From positions 3,720,001 through 3,784,000 of the forward strand of contig NZ_JAGSHX010000006.1 in the NCBI RefSeq assembly GCF_018138715.1: 64,000 nt of DNA, written 5' to 3'. The DNA comes from Streptomyces asiaticus. GTDB lineage: Bacteria; Actinomycetota; Actinomycetes; Streptomycetales; Streptomycetaceae. The position numbers and the translations under genes are program-made. This document shows positions 9,706-18,134 of this stretch, in pieces (the stretch's first letter is position 1; each line of letters opens with the position of its first letter). The notes beneath the pieces were generated by a model. It did no database searches. It was not told the origin of the DNA and saw only the letters and a program-made list of their open reading frames with translations.

Positions 9706-10736
9706 GTGGTCGCTCCTGCCCCTGTGCGCTGCGATTGCGGCTGCGGTTCCGGCTGCGGCTGTGCTTCCGGCTGCGGCTGCGATCGCGGTGTGCGGTGTCG
9801 GCGGCGCCGCCTACGCAGCAGCCAGACGCCTCCCCCGGCGCCCGCCAAGGCGGTCGCCGCCGGTGCGAGCAGCCACCAGGGGACGGCCGTGTAGCCGGCG
9901 GTCGCGGTGGCGTGCGCGCCCCCGCCCGCGGTGACGGTGAGCGTCACGTCCACCGAGTCCAGGGCGGGCGGGTCCGGCCAGCTCTCGGTGAGCCGGACCC
10001 GTTTGCCCGGCGGCAGCTCGACCGGCAGGGTGCGGGGGGCCCGGCGCAGCACCTGGCCGAAGAGCCCGTCGGCACGTACGGCCAGCCGGGGGGTGAGCAC
10101 GGTGTTGCCGCGGTTGACCAGGGCGTAGCGGATGGCCGCCCCGTCCCCGTGACCCTGGACCGTCACGTCCTCGACGGAGAGGGCGGACAGCGTCGCGCCG
10201 CTGATCCGCAGCCGCAGCCGGACCGCGATCTCCCGGCCGCCGGAGGAGACCATGACCGCGCCGGGGTGCTCACCGGGCACCGCGTCGGAGGGGACGGTGA
10301 CGGTGAAGGGAATGTCGGCGCGGGTGCGGGGCGGCACCGTCACCCGCCGTTCGGCGAGCGCGATCCGGGCGCCGTCGCCGCCGCGCAGCCGGACGGTGCG
10401 GGGGTGCTCGCTCCGGTTGGTGACCGAGAGCTTGTCCTCGAGGACGGCGCCGGGCCCGCCTTCGAGGTAGATGTACGGCCGGTCGCCCGCGCCCGGCGCG
10501 CCGCCGCCCCCGGCGGCAGGGGCCGCCGACCAGTCGGGCCCGGCCGCGGCCGCCGTGGCGGTCCACGACGCGGAGCTCACCAGGGAGGCCAGGGAGGCGG
10601 CCAGCAGGACCGGGGCACAGGCGCGGACGGCTCGGCGGACGGCCGGACGTACCGCTGCCCGGACACCCCGGCGTACGGCTGCCCGCCCGGCCGGGCGGAT
10701 GACGGCATGGACCGTGGCACGGATACGCGACGGCAT
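9702..10736 (-). CDS. WxL-interacting-protein-like membrane protein (DUF916/DUF3324-like)
   Basis: This 344-residue protein has an Arg-rich N-terminus and signal sequence (about 40-62). A first beta domain begins PYIYLEGGPGAVLEDKLSV and contains LSVTNRSEHPRTVRL. A second beta domain contains IRYALVNRGNTVLTPRLAV. A membrane helix, PWWLLAPAATALAGAGGGV, is followed by a run of six arginines and a Gln/Pro-rich tail. This order (two Ig-like domains, one helix, basic tail) matches the DUF916-DUF3324 proteins that partner WxL surface proteins in Firmicutes. The assignment rests on architecture and a few motif positions, not on a search. It is coupled to the next gene by a GTGA overlap. Confidence 0.75.
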   Translation of the reverse strand: MPSRIRATVHAVIRPAGRAAVRRGVRAAVRPAVRRAVRACAPVLLAASLASLVSSASWTATAAAAGPDWSAAPAAGGGGAPGAGDRPYIYLEGGPGAVLEDKLSVTNRSEHPRTVRLRGGDGARIALAERRVTVPPRTRADIPFTVTVPSDAVPGEHPGAVMVSSGGREIAVRLRLRISGATLSALSVEDVTVQGHGDGAAIRYALVNRGNTVLTPRLAVRADGLFGQVLRRAPRTLPVELPPGKRVRLTESWPDPPALDSVDVTLTVTAGGGAHATATAGYTAVPWWLLAPAATALAGAGGGVWLLRRRRRRHRTPRSQPQPEAQPQPEPQPQSQRTGAGATT

Positions 10737-10762
10737 CGGCGGCTCCTCGGCTGCCGCGCGCG

Positions 10763-11539
10763 TCAGGAGGTGGGACGCTGACGGCGGGTCAGCCAGAGCG
10801 CCCCGGCCACCCCGGCGAGCAGCACCGTGCCGCCGAGGGTGCCGAGCGCGACGGCGGAGTCCGTCGGTCCGGTCTGCGGCAGCTGGTCGTTGCCGGAGCC
10901 GCCCTGCGCACCGCTGGAGCCGTCCGATCCGCCCGTGCTCGTACCACCCGTACTACCCGTACCGCCCGTACTGCCCGAACCGCCGGTGGAGCCGGAGTCT
11001 CCGCCGCCGCCCGCGGCCTTGACGTCCAGCGTCAGCGAGGGCTTGGGGTTGTTGCCGGGGGTGCAGGTGGTGGTCGTGCCCAGCGCCTTGATGGTGAGCG
11101 TGGAGGCGGTGAAGGTGACCTTTCCGCTCTTCTTGGGGGTGTAGGTGCCCGACAGGTCACTGATCTTGATCGGGGTGTTGGCGGGGATGGCCTTGTCGTT
11201 GGCGGGGCCCGACACCGATACCGTGCCGCTCTCCGCTCCGCCCAGTTTGATGAGCGCGCTGGGGTGCATGGCGCCCTTGCCGAGCTCGACGGGGCTGGAG
11301 GAGACGCCCTTCTGGAAGGACATCGTGAGCTTGTAGGAACCGCCGCTCGCGACGCTCTTGATGTCGATGGGCGATACGGCGCTCTTGTCGCCGATCGGCG
11401 TCTTGCACTTGTAGTCGACGTCCACGGTGTCGGCGTGCGCGGCCGGGGCGGTGAGCAGCACCACGGACCCGGCCAGGGCCGCCGCGAGCGTGAGGGCGCC
11501 GCCACGGCCGGCCGGACGGCGTTGGTTGTGGGACACCAC
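10763..11539 (-). CDS. Secreted single-domain surface protein with LPQTG-type anchor
   Basis: This 258-residue protein has a signal peptide ending near APAAHADT, then one Cys-containing domain from YKCKTPIGDK to ALGTTTTCTP that is clearly homologous to the second domain of the protein encoded at 7212-8630. A Gly/Ser/Thr-rich stalk follows, then LPQTG, a hydrophobic helix and RRQRPTS, a canonical sortase sorting signal. I start at the GTG at 11539, preceded by GAGAGGGG; a TTG further upstream has no ribosome site. It is the first gene of the four-gene operon, 26 bases before the next. Function is unknown; covalent attachment to peptidoglycan is inferred. Confidence 0.85.
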   Translation of the reverse strand: MVSHNQRRPAGRGGALTLAAALAGSVVLLTAPAAHADTVDVDYKCKTPIGDKSAVSPIDIKSVASGGSYKLTMSFQKGVSSSPVELGKGAMHPSALIKLGGAESGTVSVSGPANDKAIPANTPIKISDLSGTYTPKKSGKVTFTASTLTIKALGTTTTCTPGNNPKPSLTLDVKAAGGGGDSGSTGGSGSTGGTGSTGGTSTGGSDGSSGAQGGSGNDQLPQTGPTDSAVALGTLGGTVLLAGVAGALWLTRRQRPTS

Positions 11540-11709
11540 GAGATCCCCTCTCGTCAAGCGCCGCAGCCGAATGTAACTGACGGCACATCAGATTGGGCGC
11601 TGACGGTACGCCGGGGACCTCGTCAAGGGAAGACAAAGAGCACGCCGGATCGGCGTGGGGCGGAGAAGGGGTGGGGGAAAGCGGGATCGTGGCGCCGGAG
11701 CCGTGCTCT

Positions 11710-12237
11710 TCAGCCCGGCGCGGCCAGCTCGGCCCAGACCGTCTTGCCGGTCCCCTCCACGTTCCGCACGACCCCCCAGTCCAGGCACAGCCGCTGGACG
11801 ATGAACATGCCATGGCCGCCGGGGCGTCCGGCGCGGTGCGGGGTGCGCGGCGCGGGCGTACCGGTGCCGAGGTCCACGACCTCCAGACGGAGCACTTTGG
11901 CGTTGCAGCTGACGCGCAGCTCCTCGGGGCCCTCGGCGTGCAGACAGGCGTTGGTGACCAGCTCGGAGACGACGAGCAGCACATCCTCGGCGGCGGCCCG
12001 GTGGTCGGCGGTCGCGGCCGGAAGCCACCCCCAGTCGCGCAGCGCCTGGCGGGTGAAGTCGCGGGCGCGCGGCACGGCCCCGCTGGCACCGATCAGATGG
12101 AGTCTGCGGATCTGGCGGGTGGGGCCGGCGGTCGGAGGGGCGCCGGCGGTCGGAGGGGGCGGTGGGGAGGCCGAAGCGGCGGGGCCGTCCGGGTCCGGGC
12201 CGCGGTCGCCCGGCGGGTACGGCCGCGTGGTGCTCAT
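11710..12237 (-). CDS. RsbW-like anti-sigma factor / serine kinase (HATPase_c_2)
   Basis: This 175-residue protein has a Pro-rich N-terminal tail (residues 1-40) and a GHKL ATPase domain: VVSELVTNACLHA is the N-box, LEVVDLGTG the G1 box and GGHGMFIVQRL the G2 box. Proteins of this class bind SigB/SigF-type sigma factors and phosphorylate STAS antagonists. A STAS protein gene (12421-12789) and a sigma factor gene (13043-13990) are adjacent, so a partner-switching module is likely. It is downstream of the STAS gene on the same strand, separated by 183 bases. Confidence 0.9.
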   Translation of the reverse strand: MSTTRPYPPGDRGPDPDGPAASASPPPPPTAGAPPTAGPTRQIRRLHLIGASGAVPRARDFTRQALRDWGWLPAATADHRAAAEDVLLVVSELVTNACLHAEGPEELRVSCNAKVLRLEVVDLGTGTPAPRTPHRAGRPGGHGMFIVQRLCLDWGVVRNVEGTGKTVWAELAAPG

Positions 12238-12420
12238 CAGCGCTTCACCTCACCGATTCACCGATTCAGGGACAAGGGATACCTGATCTCTTCAACAGTT
12301 TCAGCCTGTCTCCTGCCCGGCCATAGCGTGAGAACACCCACTACTTCCGCCCCATCGATGTGACGCGGGCAACGCATCGATGACCCATCGATGACACGCC
12401 GGAAACAGGAGTGAGCCAAG

Positions 12421-12789
12421 TCACTCGACAAGAGCGGCGTCAAGCGACCCATGCACGGTAAAGACGGCGTCCGCGCCCGTGATCTCGAACACCCGGGCAA
12501 CGATCGGCAACATCCCTGCCAGGTGGACGCCGCCGCCCGCGGCCTCGGCCTTGAGCCGCGCGCCGAGGAGGACATTGAGCCCGGTGGAGTCGCAGAACTC
12601 CAGCTTCGAGCAGTCCACCACCAGCCGGACACGTCCCCCCTCCACGCATTTCTCAAGCGGCTCGCGCAGCACCTCGGCGGTGTGGTGATCCAACTCACCC
12701 ACCGGCGTGACGACCGCACTCGCCCCGTGGTGCCGAACCTCGACCTGAAGTCGGCCCTTGCTGGCGCTGCCGACCATCCCGCGGTCCAT
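12421..12789 (-). CDS. STAS-domain anti-anti-sigma factor
   Basis: This 122-residue protein has a single STAS domain. LVVDCSKLEFCDSTGLNVLLG contains the conserved Ser (in DSTG) that the anti-sigma kinase phosphorylates, and VTPVGELDHHTAEVLREPL is the usual first half. The start at 12789 follows GAGGTGCGCAG; MVGSASKG four codons downstream is the alternative. In its unphosphorylated form it would bind the anti-sigma factor and free the sigma factor encoded divergently at 13043-13990. By position it may correspond to the ArsI-PrsI-SigI set of S. coelicolor, but I am recalling that gene order and did not check it. Confidence 0.9.
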   Translation of the reverse strand: MDRGMVGSASKGRLQVEVRHHGASAVVTPVGELDHHTAEVLREPLEKCVEGGRVRLVVDCSKLEFCDSTGLNVLLGARLKAEAAGGGVHLAGMLPIVARVFEITGADAVFTVHGSLDAALVE

Positions 12790-13042
12790 CTGCGCACCTC
12801 TTCTGGCGTCTCGTTGCTTTCGATTGCGCGCATCGAACCCTACGCCTTCTACCCGCTGCTCTGGTAGCCGAACATTTCGCATAGTTCGGCAAATATGGAC
12901 AACGTGGACTTGCCACTTGGTGGCCGATGCAGGTAGGCGTAGAGGGTCACACCCGCTTACGGACCGGCTTTGGAGGCGCCGCTCACCGGAGCAGCACGTT
13001 ATGGCACCGGCAGCCATATGCCGAAGAACGATGGAGGAGACT
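12790..13042. promoter_or_regulatory. Divergent STAS / sigma factor promoter region with inverted repeat
   Basis: This region carries promoters for two divergent genes. A perfect 7-base inverted repeat, GCCGAAC at 12867-12873 and GTTCGGC at 12884-12890 with a 10-base AT-rich spacer, is a likely operator. A strong Shine-Dalgarno sequence GGAGGAG (13033-13039) fixes the sigma factor start at 13043. Confidence 0.5.
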
Positions 13043-13990
13043 ATGTCACCCCGCCTCGACGACACGCGTACCGAACCCACGGGGAGTACTCGGACCACCG
13101 TTTCGTCGGCCCCCCTGCCCGAGCAGTTCACCCCCGACGTTGACGCCCCGGCGACCGTTGGCCATCTCTTCGATGAACTGCCGGAATTGTCCGATCTGCC
13201 GGAAATCCCGCCGTATGACACGGTAGCGCCGGTGGACGCGAGGGCTCTGTCGAAGACCCTCTTCGAACGTCTCGAGGTGCTGGAGGAAGGCACCCACGAG
13301 TACGCCTATGTGCGTAACACCCTGGTCGAGCTCAACTTGGCGCTGGTCAAGTTCGCGGCCTCCCGGTTCCGCTCCCGCAGCGAGCCGATGGAGGACATCG
13401 TCCAGGTCGGCACCATCGGCCTGATCAAGGCGATCGACCGCTTCGAGACCGGCCGGGGCGTGGAGTTCCCGACCTTCGCGATGCCGACGATCGTCGGTGA
13501 GATCAAGCGCTTCTTCCGCGACACCAGTTGGTCGGTGCGCGTGCCGCGGCGCCTCCAGGAGCTCCGTCTCGACCTGGCCAAGGCCGGCGACGAGCTGGCC
13601 CAGCGGCTCGACCGCGCCCCCACCGTCGGCGAGTTGGCCAAACGGCTGGACATCAGCCCGGCCGAGGTGGTCGAGGGCATGGCCGCGAGCAACGCGTACA
13701 CCGCGAGCTCGCTGGACGCCCAGCCGGAGGAGGACGACTCCGAGGGCGCGCTGGCGGACCGGATCGGATACGAGGACCACGGGCTCGAAGGCATCGAGTA
13801 CGTCGAGTCCTTGAAGCCGCTGATCGCCGATCTGCCTGCCCGCGACCGGAAGATCCTCTCCCTGCGCTTCGTGGCCAATATGACGCAGTCGGAGATCGGT
13901 GAGGAGCTGGGCATCTCCCAGATGCATGTCTCGCGGCTGCTGTCGCGCACCCTCCGTCGGCTCCGCAAGGGTCTGATGATCGAGGAGTGA
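13043..13990 (+). CDS. SigB/SigF-family RNA polymerase sigma factor
   Basis: This 315-residue alternative sigma factor has region 2 with EDIVQVGTIGLIKAIDRFE and FPTFAMPTIVGEIKRFFRD, region 3 with LQELRLDLAKAGDELAQRL and region 4 with MTQSEIGEELGISQMHVSR, the helix-turn-helix that reads the -35 element. This is the group 3 SigB/SigF/SigI type that controls stress and differentiation genes in Streptomyces. The N-terminal 75 residues are acidic and low-complexity, as in relatives. It is regulated by partner switching with the divergently encoded anti-sigma and STAS proteins. A long terminator hairpin follows. Confidence 0.95.
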   Translation: MSPRLDDTRTEPTGSTRTTVSSAPLPEQFTPDVDAPATVGHLFDELPELSDLPEIPPYDTVAPVDARALSKTLFERLEVLEEGTHEYAYVRNTLVELNLALVKFAASRFRSRSEPMEDIVQVGTIGLIKAIDRFETGRGVEFPTFAMPTIVGEIKRFFRDTSWSVRVPRRLQELRLDLAKAGDELAQRLDRAPTVGELAKRLDISPAEVVEGMAASNAYTASSLDAQPEEDDSEGALADRIGYEDHGLEGIEYVESLKPLIADLPARDRKILSLRFVANMTQSEIGEELGISQMHVSRLLSRTLRRLRKGLMIEE

Positions 13991-14003
13991 CGCCTCCGCA
14001 GAC

Positions 14004-14047
14004 GGATAAGGGCCCGCCCCCGGATCGCCCGGGACGGGCCCTTATCC
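14004..14047 (+). terminator. Terminator hairpin after the sigma factor gene
   Basis: The arms GGATAAGGGCCCG and CGGGCCCTTATCC form a long perfect stem with further pairing towards the loop. The gene on the other side (hutI) is convergent, so the hairpin may stop transcription from both directions. Confidence 0.85.
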
Positions 14048-14101
14048 GTGTGCTCTGCGCCTATGCCTATGCGTGTGCCTATGCGTGTCTCCGCCGTGCC
14101 G

Positions 14102-15280
14102 TCAGACCAGGGTGCCCTCGTGCCACACCGCCGAGACCAGGGGCACGCCGGGGCGGTAGGCGAGGTGCACATGGGACGGGGCGTCCAGCAGCGCCAGATC
14201 GGCGCGGGCGCCCGGGCTCACCCGGCCCACGTCGGTACGGCGCAGGGCCCGCGCCCCACCGGCCGTGGCGGCCCACACCGCCTCGTCCGGCGTCATCCCC
14301 ATCTCCCGCACGGCCAGGGCGACGCAGAACGGCATGGAGCTGGTGAAGGACGAGCCCGGGTTGCAGTCCGGGGACAGGGCGACCGTGACGCCCGCGTCGA
14401 GCAGCCGGCGCGCGTCCGGATAGGTCGAGCGGGTGGAGAACTCCGCGCCCGGGAGCAGGGTGGCCACCGTCTCGCCCTGGGCCAGCGCGTCGACGTCCTG
14501 CTCGGTCAGATGGGTGCAGTGGTCGGCTGAGGCGGCGCCCAGCTCGACCGCCAGTCGCACCCCGGGGCCGTAGGAGAGCTGGTTGGCGTGGACCCGCGGG
14601 ATCAGCCCGCGCTCCTTGCCCGCGGTCAGGACGGCGCGGGCCTGGTCGCCGTCGAAGGCGCCCTGTTCGCAGAAGACGTCGATCCAGCGGGCGTGCGGGG
14701 CGCAGGCGTCCAGCATCGGGCCGGTGACCAGATCCACGTACCCGGCCGGGTCGTCGGCGAACTCGGGGGCGACGATATGCGCCCCGAGGAAGGTCACCTC
14801 GTCGGTGTGGGCACCGGCGATGGTCAGGGCGCGGGCCTCGTCCTGCGAGGTCAGCCCGTAGCCGGACTTGATCTCGACGGTCGTGGTGCCCTGGCGGCGC
14901 GCCTCGGCCACATAGCGGCCCACGTTGGCGTGCAGCACGTTGTTCGAGGCGGCGCGGGTGGCGGCCACGGTGGTGCGGATCCCGCCCGCGCTGTACGGGC
15001 GGCCGGACATCCGGGCGTTGAACTCCTCGGTCCGGTCGCCCGCGAAGACCAGATGGGAGTGGGAGTCCACAAAGCCCGGAATGGCGGCCCGGCCACCGGC
15101 GTCGACCCGGTTGTCGGTGGCGGGTGCTTTGCTGGACTCACCGACCCAGGCGATGCGGTCGCCGTCGATGACGACGGCCGCGTCCCGGATCAGGCCGAGG
15201 GGGCCTTCACCGAGGGAGGGGTCATTGGTGACCAGAGTGGCGATGTCGGTGATGGCCGTCGTGGGCGTCGCGGTCGTCAT
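14102..15280 (-). CDS. hutI: Imidazolonepropionase HutI
   Basis: HutI opens 4-imidazolone-5-propionate to N-formimino-L-glutamate, the third step of histidine catabolism. The 392-residue amidohydrolase has [14 protein letters not shown] with the metal His-x-His, [18 protein letters not shown], a histidine in [19 protein letters not shown] and [11 protein letters not shown] with the metal Asp. I start at the ATG at 15280, preceded by AAGGAGAG. An in-frame GTG at 15328 overlaps the hutF stop as GTGA but has no ribosome site. It is the last gene of the hut operon. Confidence 0.96.
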   Translation of the reverse strand: MTTATPTTAITDIATLVTNDPSLGEGPLGLIRDAAVVIDGDRIAWVGESSKAPATDNRVDAGGRAAIPGFVDSHSHLVFAGDRTEEFNARMSGRPYSAGGIRTTVAATRAASNNVLHANVGRYVAEARRQGTTTVEIKSGYGLTSQDEARALTIAGAHTDEVTFLGAHIVAPEFADDPAGYVDLVTGPMLDACAPHARWIDVFCEQGAFDGDQARAVLTAGKERGLIPRVHANQLSYGPGVRLAVELGAASADHCTHLTEQDVDALAQGETVATLLPGAEFSTRSTYPDARRLLDAGVTVALSPDCNPGSSFTSSMPFCVALAVREMGMTPDEAVWAATAGGARALRRTDVGRVSPGARADLALLDAPSHVHLAYRPGVPLVSAVWHEGTLV

Positions 15281-15324
15281 CGTGGGGGTGCTCTCCTTCG
15301 TCGGCCGTGCCGGTAGCGGCCGGG

Positions 15325-16794
15325 TCACGGTCCGTGCAGGGCTTCGATGGCCTCGGCCAGCGCTTGCGGCACACGCGGGACGAGCTGATGGGCGCCGTCC
15401 CGTACGACATGGCGGCCGCCGACCACGGTGTGCCGGACATCCGCGCTGGTCGCCGCGAATACGGCGGTCTCCGCGCCCAGCCGGGGCGGCGGTCCCGCGG
15501 TGCGCACCGAGTCCAGCGCGATCGTGGTGAGGTCGGCGAGCGCCCCCACCTCGATCCGGCCCGCCTCCGCGCCCCAGCCGAGCGCCGCATGGCCGTCCGC
15601 GGTGGCGGCCCGCAGCAGCTGGGCCGCGGTCCAGTGGCCCCGGGCGCGGGTGCGCAGCCGCTCGTCCAGCTCCATGGCGCGGGCCTCCTCCAGGATGTCG
15701 ATCACGGCGTGGCTGTCGCTGCCCAGCGAGAGCGGTGAGCCCGCGCTCTGGAGCTCGACGGCCGGGCCGATCCCGTCGGCGAGGTCACGCTCGGTGGTCG
15801 GGCACATACAGACACCGGTGGCGGTGTGGCCCAGCAGCCGGATGTCGCCCGGGGTGAGATGGGTGGCGTGCACGGCGGTGGTCCGCGGGCCCAGCACCCC
15901 GTGGTCGGCGAGCAGCCGGGTGGGGGTGAAGCCGTGAGCCTCCACACAGGCGTCGTTCTCCGCCGTCTGCTCGGAGAGATGCACGTGCAGGGGCGCCGTG
16001 TGCTCGTCGGCCCAGCCGGACACGGTCGCCAGCTGATCGACGGGGACGGCCCGCACCGAGTGGATCGCCGCGCCGATGCGGGTGTTGCCGTCACCCTTCA
16101 GCCCGGAGACCCGCTCGGCCCAGGCTTCGGCGGTGCCGTCGGAGAAGCGCAGCTGGTGCTCGTTGGGCTCGGCCCCGAAACCGGAGGAGAGATAGCAGGT
16201 GTCGAGCAGGGTGATCCGGATACCGGCCTCGGCCGCGGCCGCGATCAGGGCCTCCCCCATCGCGTTGGGGTTGCCGTAGCGGGCGCCGCCGGGCGCGTGG
16301 TGGAGGTAGTGGAACTCCCCGACGCAGGTGATCCCGGCCATGGCCATCTCGGCGTAGACGGCTCGGGCCAGCTCGAAGTAGCTGTCCGGGGTCAGCCGGT
16401 CGGCGACGCCGTACATCACCTCGCGCCAGGTCCAGAAGGAGTCCGGCGCGCCGCCCTTGCGCTGCTGGTCGGCCTGGCCGTTCGCCTCGTCTCCGGTCTC
16501 GGCTCCCGTCTTGCCGCCGTTTTCGCCGTCCGCCGCGCCGTTCGTCCTGCCGTTCGTCCTGCCGTCCGCCTGGACGACTCCGCGCAGGGCCCGGTGGAAG
16601 GCGTGGCTGTGGGCGTTGGCCAGGCCGGGGAGCGTCAGACCACGGAGGGTGACGGACCCGGCGGGCGGCCGCGGGCTCCCGGGCACCACCGCCGTGATCC
16701 GCCCATTGGCCGCGGCCACGATCACCACGTCCGACCGCACGCTTCCGTCCACCCAGGCGTGCTCCGCCCAGTACGTCTGCGCCGTCAGTGACAC
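15325..16794 (-). CDS. hutF: Formimidoylglutamate deiminase HutF
   Basis: HutF deaminates N-formimino-L-glutamate to N-formyl-L-glutamate. The 489-residue amidohydrolase has the metal-binding [15 protein letters not shown], a His in [17 protein letters not shown] and [11 protein letters not shown], and conserved WTWREVMYG and [10 protein letters not shown]. It starts at the GTG at 16794, preceded by GGAGGG, and overlaps the upstream M20 gene by 10 bases. Residues about 76-116 are an Asn/Gly/Gln-rich low-complexity insert lying between conserved motifs, with 12-base DNA repeats at 16537-16560. Use of HutF instead of HutG-type formiminoglutamase matches the known Streptomyces route to glutamate through formylglutamate. 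Confidence 0.93.
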   Translation of the reverse strand: MSLTAQTYWAEHAWVDGSVRSDVVIVAAANGRITAVVPGSPRPPAGSVTLRGLTLPGLANAHSHAFHRALRGVVQADGRTNGRTNGAADGENGGKTGAETGDEANGQADQQRKGGAPDSFWTWREVMYGVADRLTPDSYFELARAVYAEMAMAGITCVGEFHYLHHAPGGARYGNPNAMGEALIAAAAEAGIRITLLDTCYLSSGFGAEPNEHQLRFSDGTAEAWAERVSGLKGDGNTRIGAAIHSVRAVPVDQLATVSGWADEHTAPLHVHLSEQTAENDACVEAHGFTPTRLLADHGVLGPRTTAVHATHLTPGDIRLLGHTATGVCMCPTTERDLADGIGPAVELQSAGSPLSLGSDSHAVIDILEEARAMELDERLRTRARGHWTAAQLLRAATADGHAALGWGAEAGRIEVGALADLTTIALDSVRTAGPPPRLGAETAVFAATSADVRHTVVGGRHVVRDGAHQLVPRVPQALAEAIEALHGP

Positions 16795-18134
16795 GCCAGG
16801 CCCTCCAGTACCTCCGCGAGTGCGGCCACACCGGCGAGGCAATCGTCCTCGCCCGCCGTCTCCGCGGGTGAATGCGAGACGCCGGTGGGGTTCCTTACAA
16901 ACAGCATGGCCGTCGGAACCGACGCGGACAAAATGCCGGCGTCGTGCCCGGCCCCGGTGGGGAGGATCGGAACGCCGCCGAGCAGGCCCGAGAGCTGGTC
17001 ACGCAGGTCGTGGGCGAACTCCACGACCGGGGTGAAGGACTCCCGGGTGACCCGGACGTCCACTCCGTCGCGCTGTCCGCGCTCGACCGCGGCACGCTCG
17101 ATCTCGCCGACCACGGCGGCCAGGGTCTCCTCGTCGGCCGCGCGCGAGTCCAGCCAGCCGCGGACCAGGCTCGCGATCGCGTTGACCCCGTTGGGCTCGA
17201 CGCTGACCTTGCCGAAGGTCGCCAGCGCCCCGGCGAGCTTCGCCTTCTTACGGGCGGCGAGGACGGTGTTGGCGTAGGTGAGCATCGGATCGCGGCGGTC
17301 CTCGATCCGGGTCGTCCCGGCGTGGTTGGCCTCGCCGTGGAAGTCGAACCGCCAGCGGCCGTGCGGCCAGATCGCGGAGGCGACGCCCACGGGGTTCTTC
17401 GTATCGTCCAGGGCCCGCCCCTGCTCGATGTGGAGCTCGACGAACGCGCCGATGCGGGCCAGCCGCTCCGGGTCCGGGCCGATGGCGTCCGGGTCGTAAC
17501 CGGCGCGCTCCATCGCCCGGGGGAGGCTCAGCCCGTCCGCGTCGCGCAGCTCATGCGCCTGCGCGACGCTGAGCTGCCCGCTCGTCAGCCGGGAGCCGAC
17601 ACAGGCCAGGCCGAAGCGGGCGCCCTCCTCGTCGCCGAAGTTGACGATGGCGAGCGGTTTGGTGGGGTGGGCGCCGCGTGCTCGTAGCTCGTCGAGGGCG
17701 GCGAAGGAGGAGACGACGCCCAGCGGGCCGTCGAAGGCGCCGCCGTCGGGGACGGAGTCCAGGTGCGAGCCGGTGACGATGGCGTCTCCGGCTTCCGGGT
17801 CGCCGAGCCAGGCCCATTGGTTGCCGTTGCGGTCCACTTCGTAGGTGAGGCCGCGGTTTTGGGCTTGTTCCTTGAACCACGTTCTACAGTCGGCGTCCGC
17901 TTCGGTCCAGGCGTAGCGGCGGTAGCCGTTTGTTGTTGTGTTGCGGCCGATGGGGGTCAGGTCGCGCCACATGTCGTGGAACGACGCGCTGGTCGTGCTG
18001 GGTGCGCCCACGGCCGTCTCAGCCTCCGTTTCGTGTGCGGGTGCGGCCCGGTGGTCGGGTTGTGCCCACCCGTCCCTCCCCCAGCTACCGCTGGGAGGTG
18101 CCCCCTCCGCGGAACGATTGCTCACAACGGTCAC
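16785..18134 (-). CDS. M20 amidohydrolase (allantoate/N-carbamoyl amino acid hydrolase family), likely N-formylglutamate hydrolase
   Basis: This dinuclear metal enzyme of 449 residues has [19 protein letters not shown] with the first metal His and Asp, [17 protein letters not shown] and [11 protein letters not shown] with the last metal His. The family includes allantoate amidohydrolase, beta-ureidopropionase and L-carbamoylases. It sits between hutU and hutF in a coupled operon where the missing activity is N-formylglutamate hydrolysis, so I infer that role. The start taken is the GTG at 18134, overlapping the hutU stop as GTGA. Residues 1-54 are unlike the family; they include [13 protein letters not shown], encoded by a common intergenic repeat with a hairpin at 18080-18095. 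The conserved part begins at [10 protein letters not shown] (residue 55), which may be the ancestral start. Confidence 0.88.
   Translation of the reverse strand: MTVVSNRSAEGAPPSGSWGRDGWAQPDHRAAPAHETEAETAVGAPSTTSASFHDMWRDLTPIGRNTTTNGYRRYAWTEADADCRTWFKEQAQNRGLTYEVDRNGNQWAWLGDPEAGDAIVTGSHLDSVPDGGAFDGPLGVVSSFAALDELRARGAHPTKPLAIVNFGDEEGARFGLACVGSRLTSGQLSVAQAHELRDADGLSLPRAMERAGYDPDAIGPDPERLARIGAFVELHIEQGRALDDTKNPVGVASAIWPHGRWRFDFHGEANHAGTTRIEDRRDPMLTYANTVLAARKKAKLAGALATFGKVSVEPNGVNAIASLVRGWLDSRAADEETLAAVVGEIERAAVERGQRDGVDVRVTRESFTPVVEFAHDLRDQLSGLLGGVPILPTGAGHDAGILSASVPTAMLFVRNPTGVSHSPAETAGEDDCLAGVAALAEVLEGLACH

Noticed and set aside
12421..13293. A 290-residue form of the STAS protein
   Set aside because: The extension crosses the divergent promoter and the start of the sigma gene. 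The ATG at 12789 has a ribosome site and gives a normal STAS protein.
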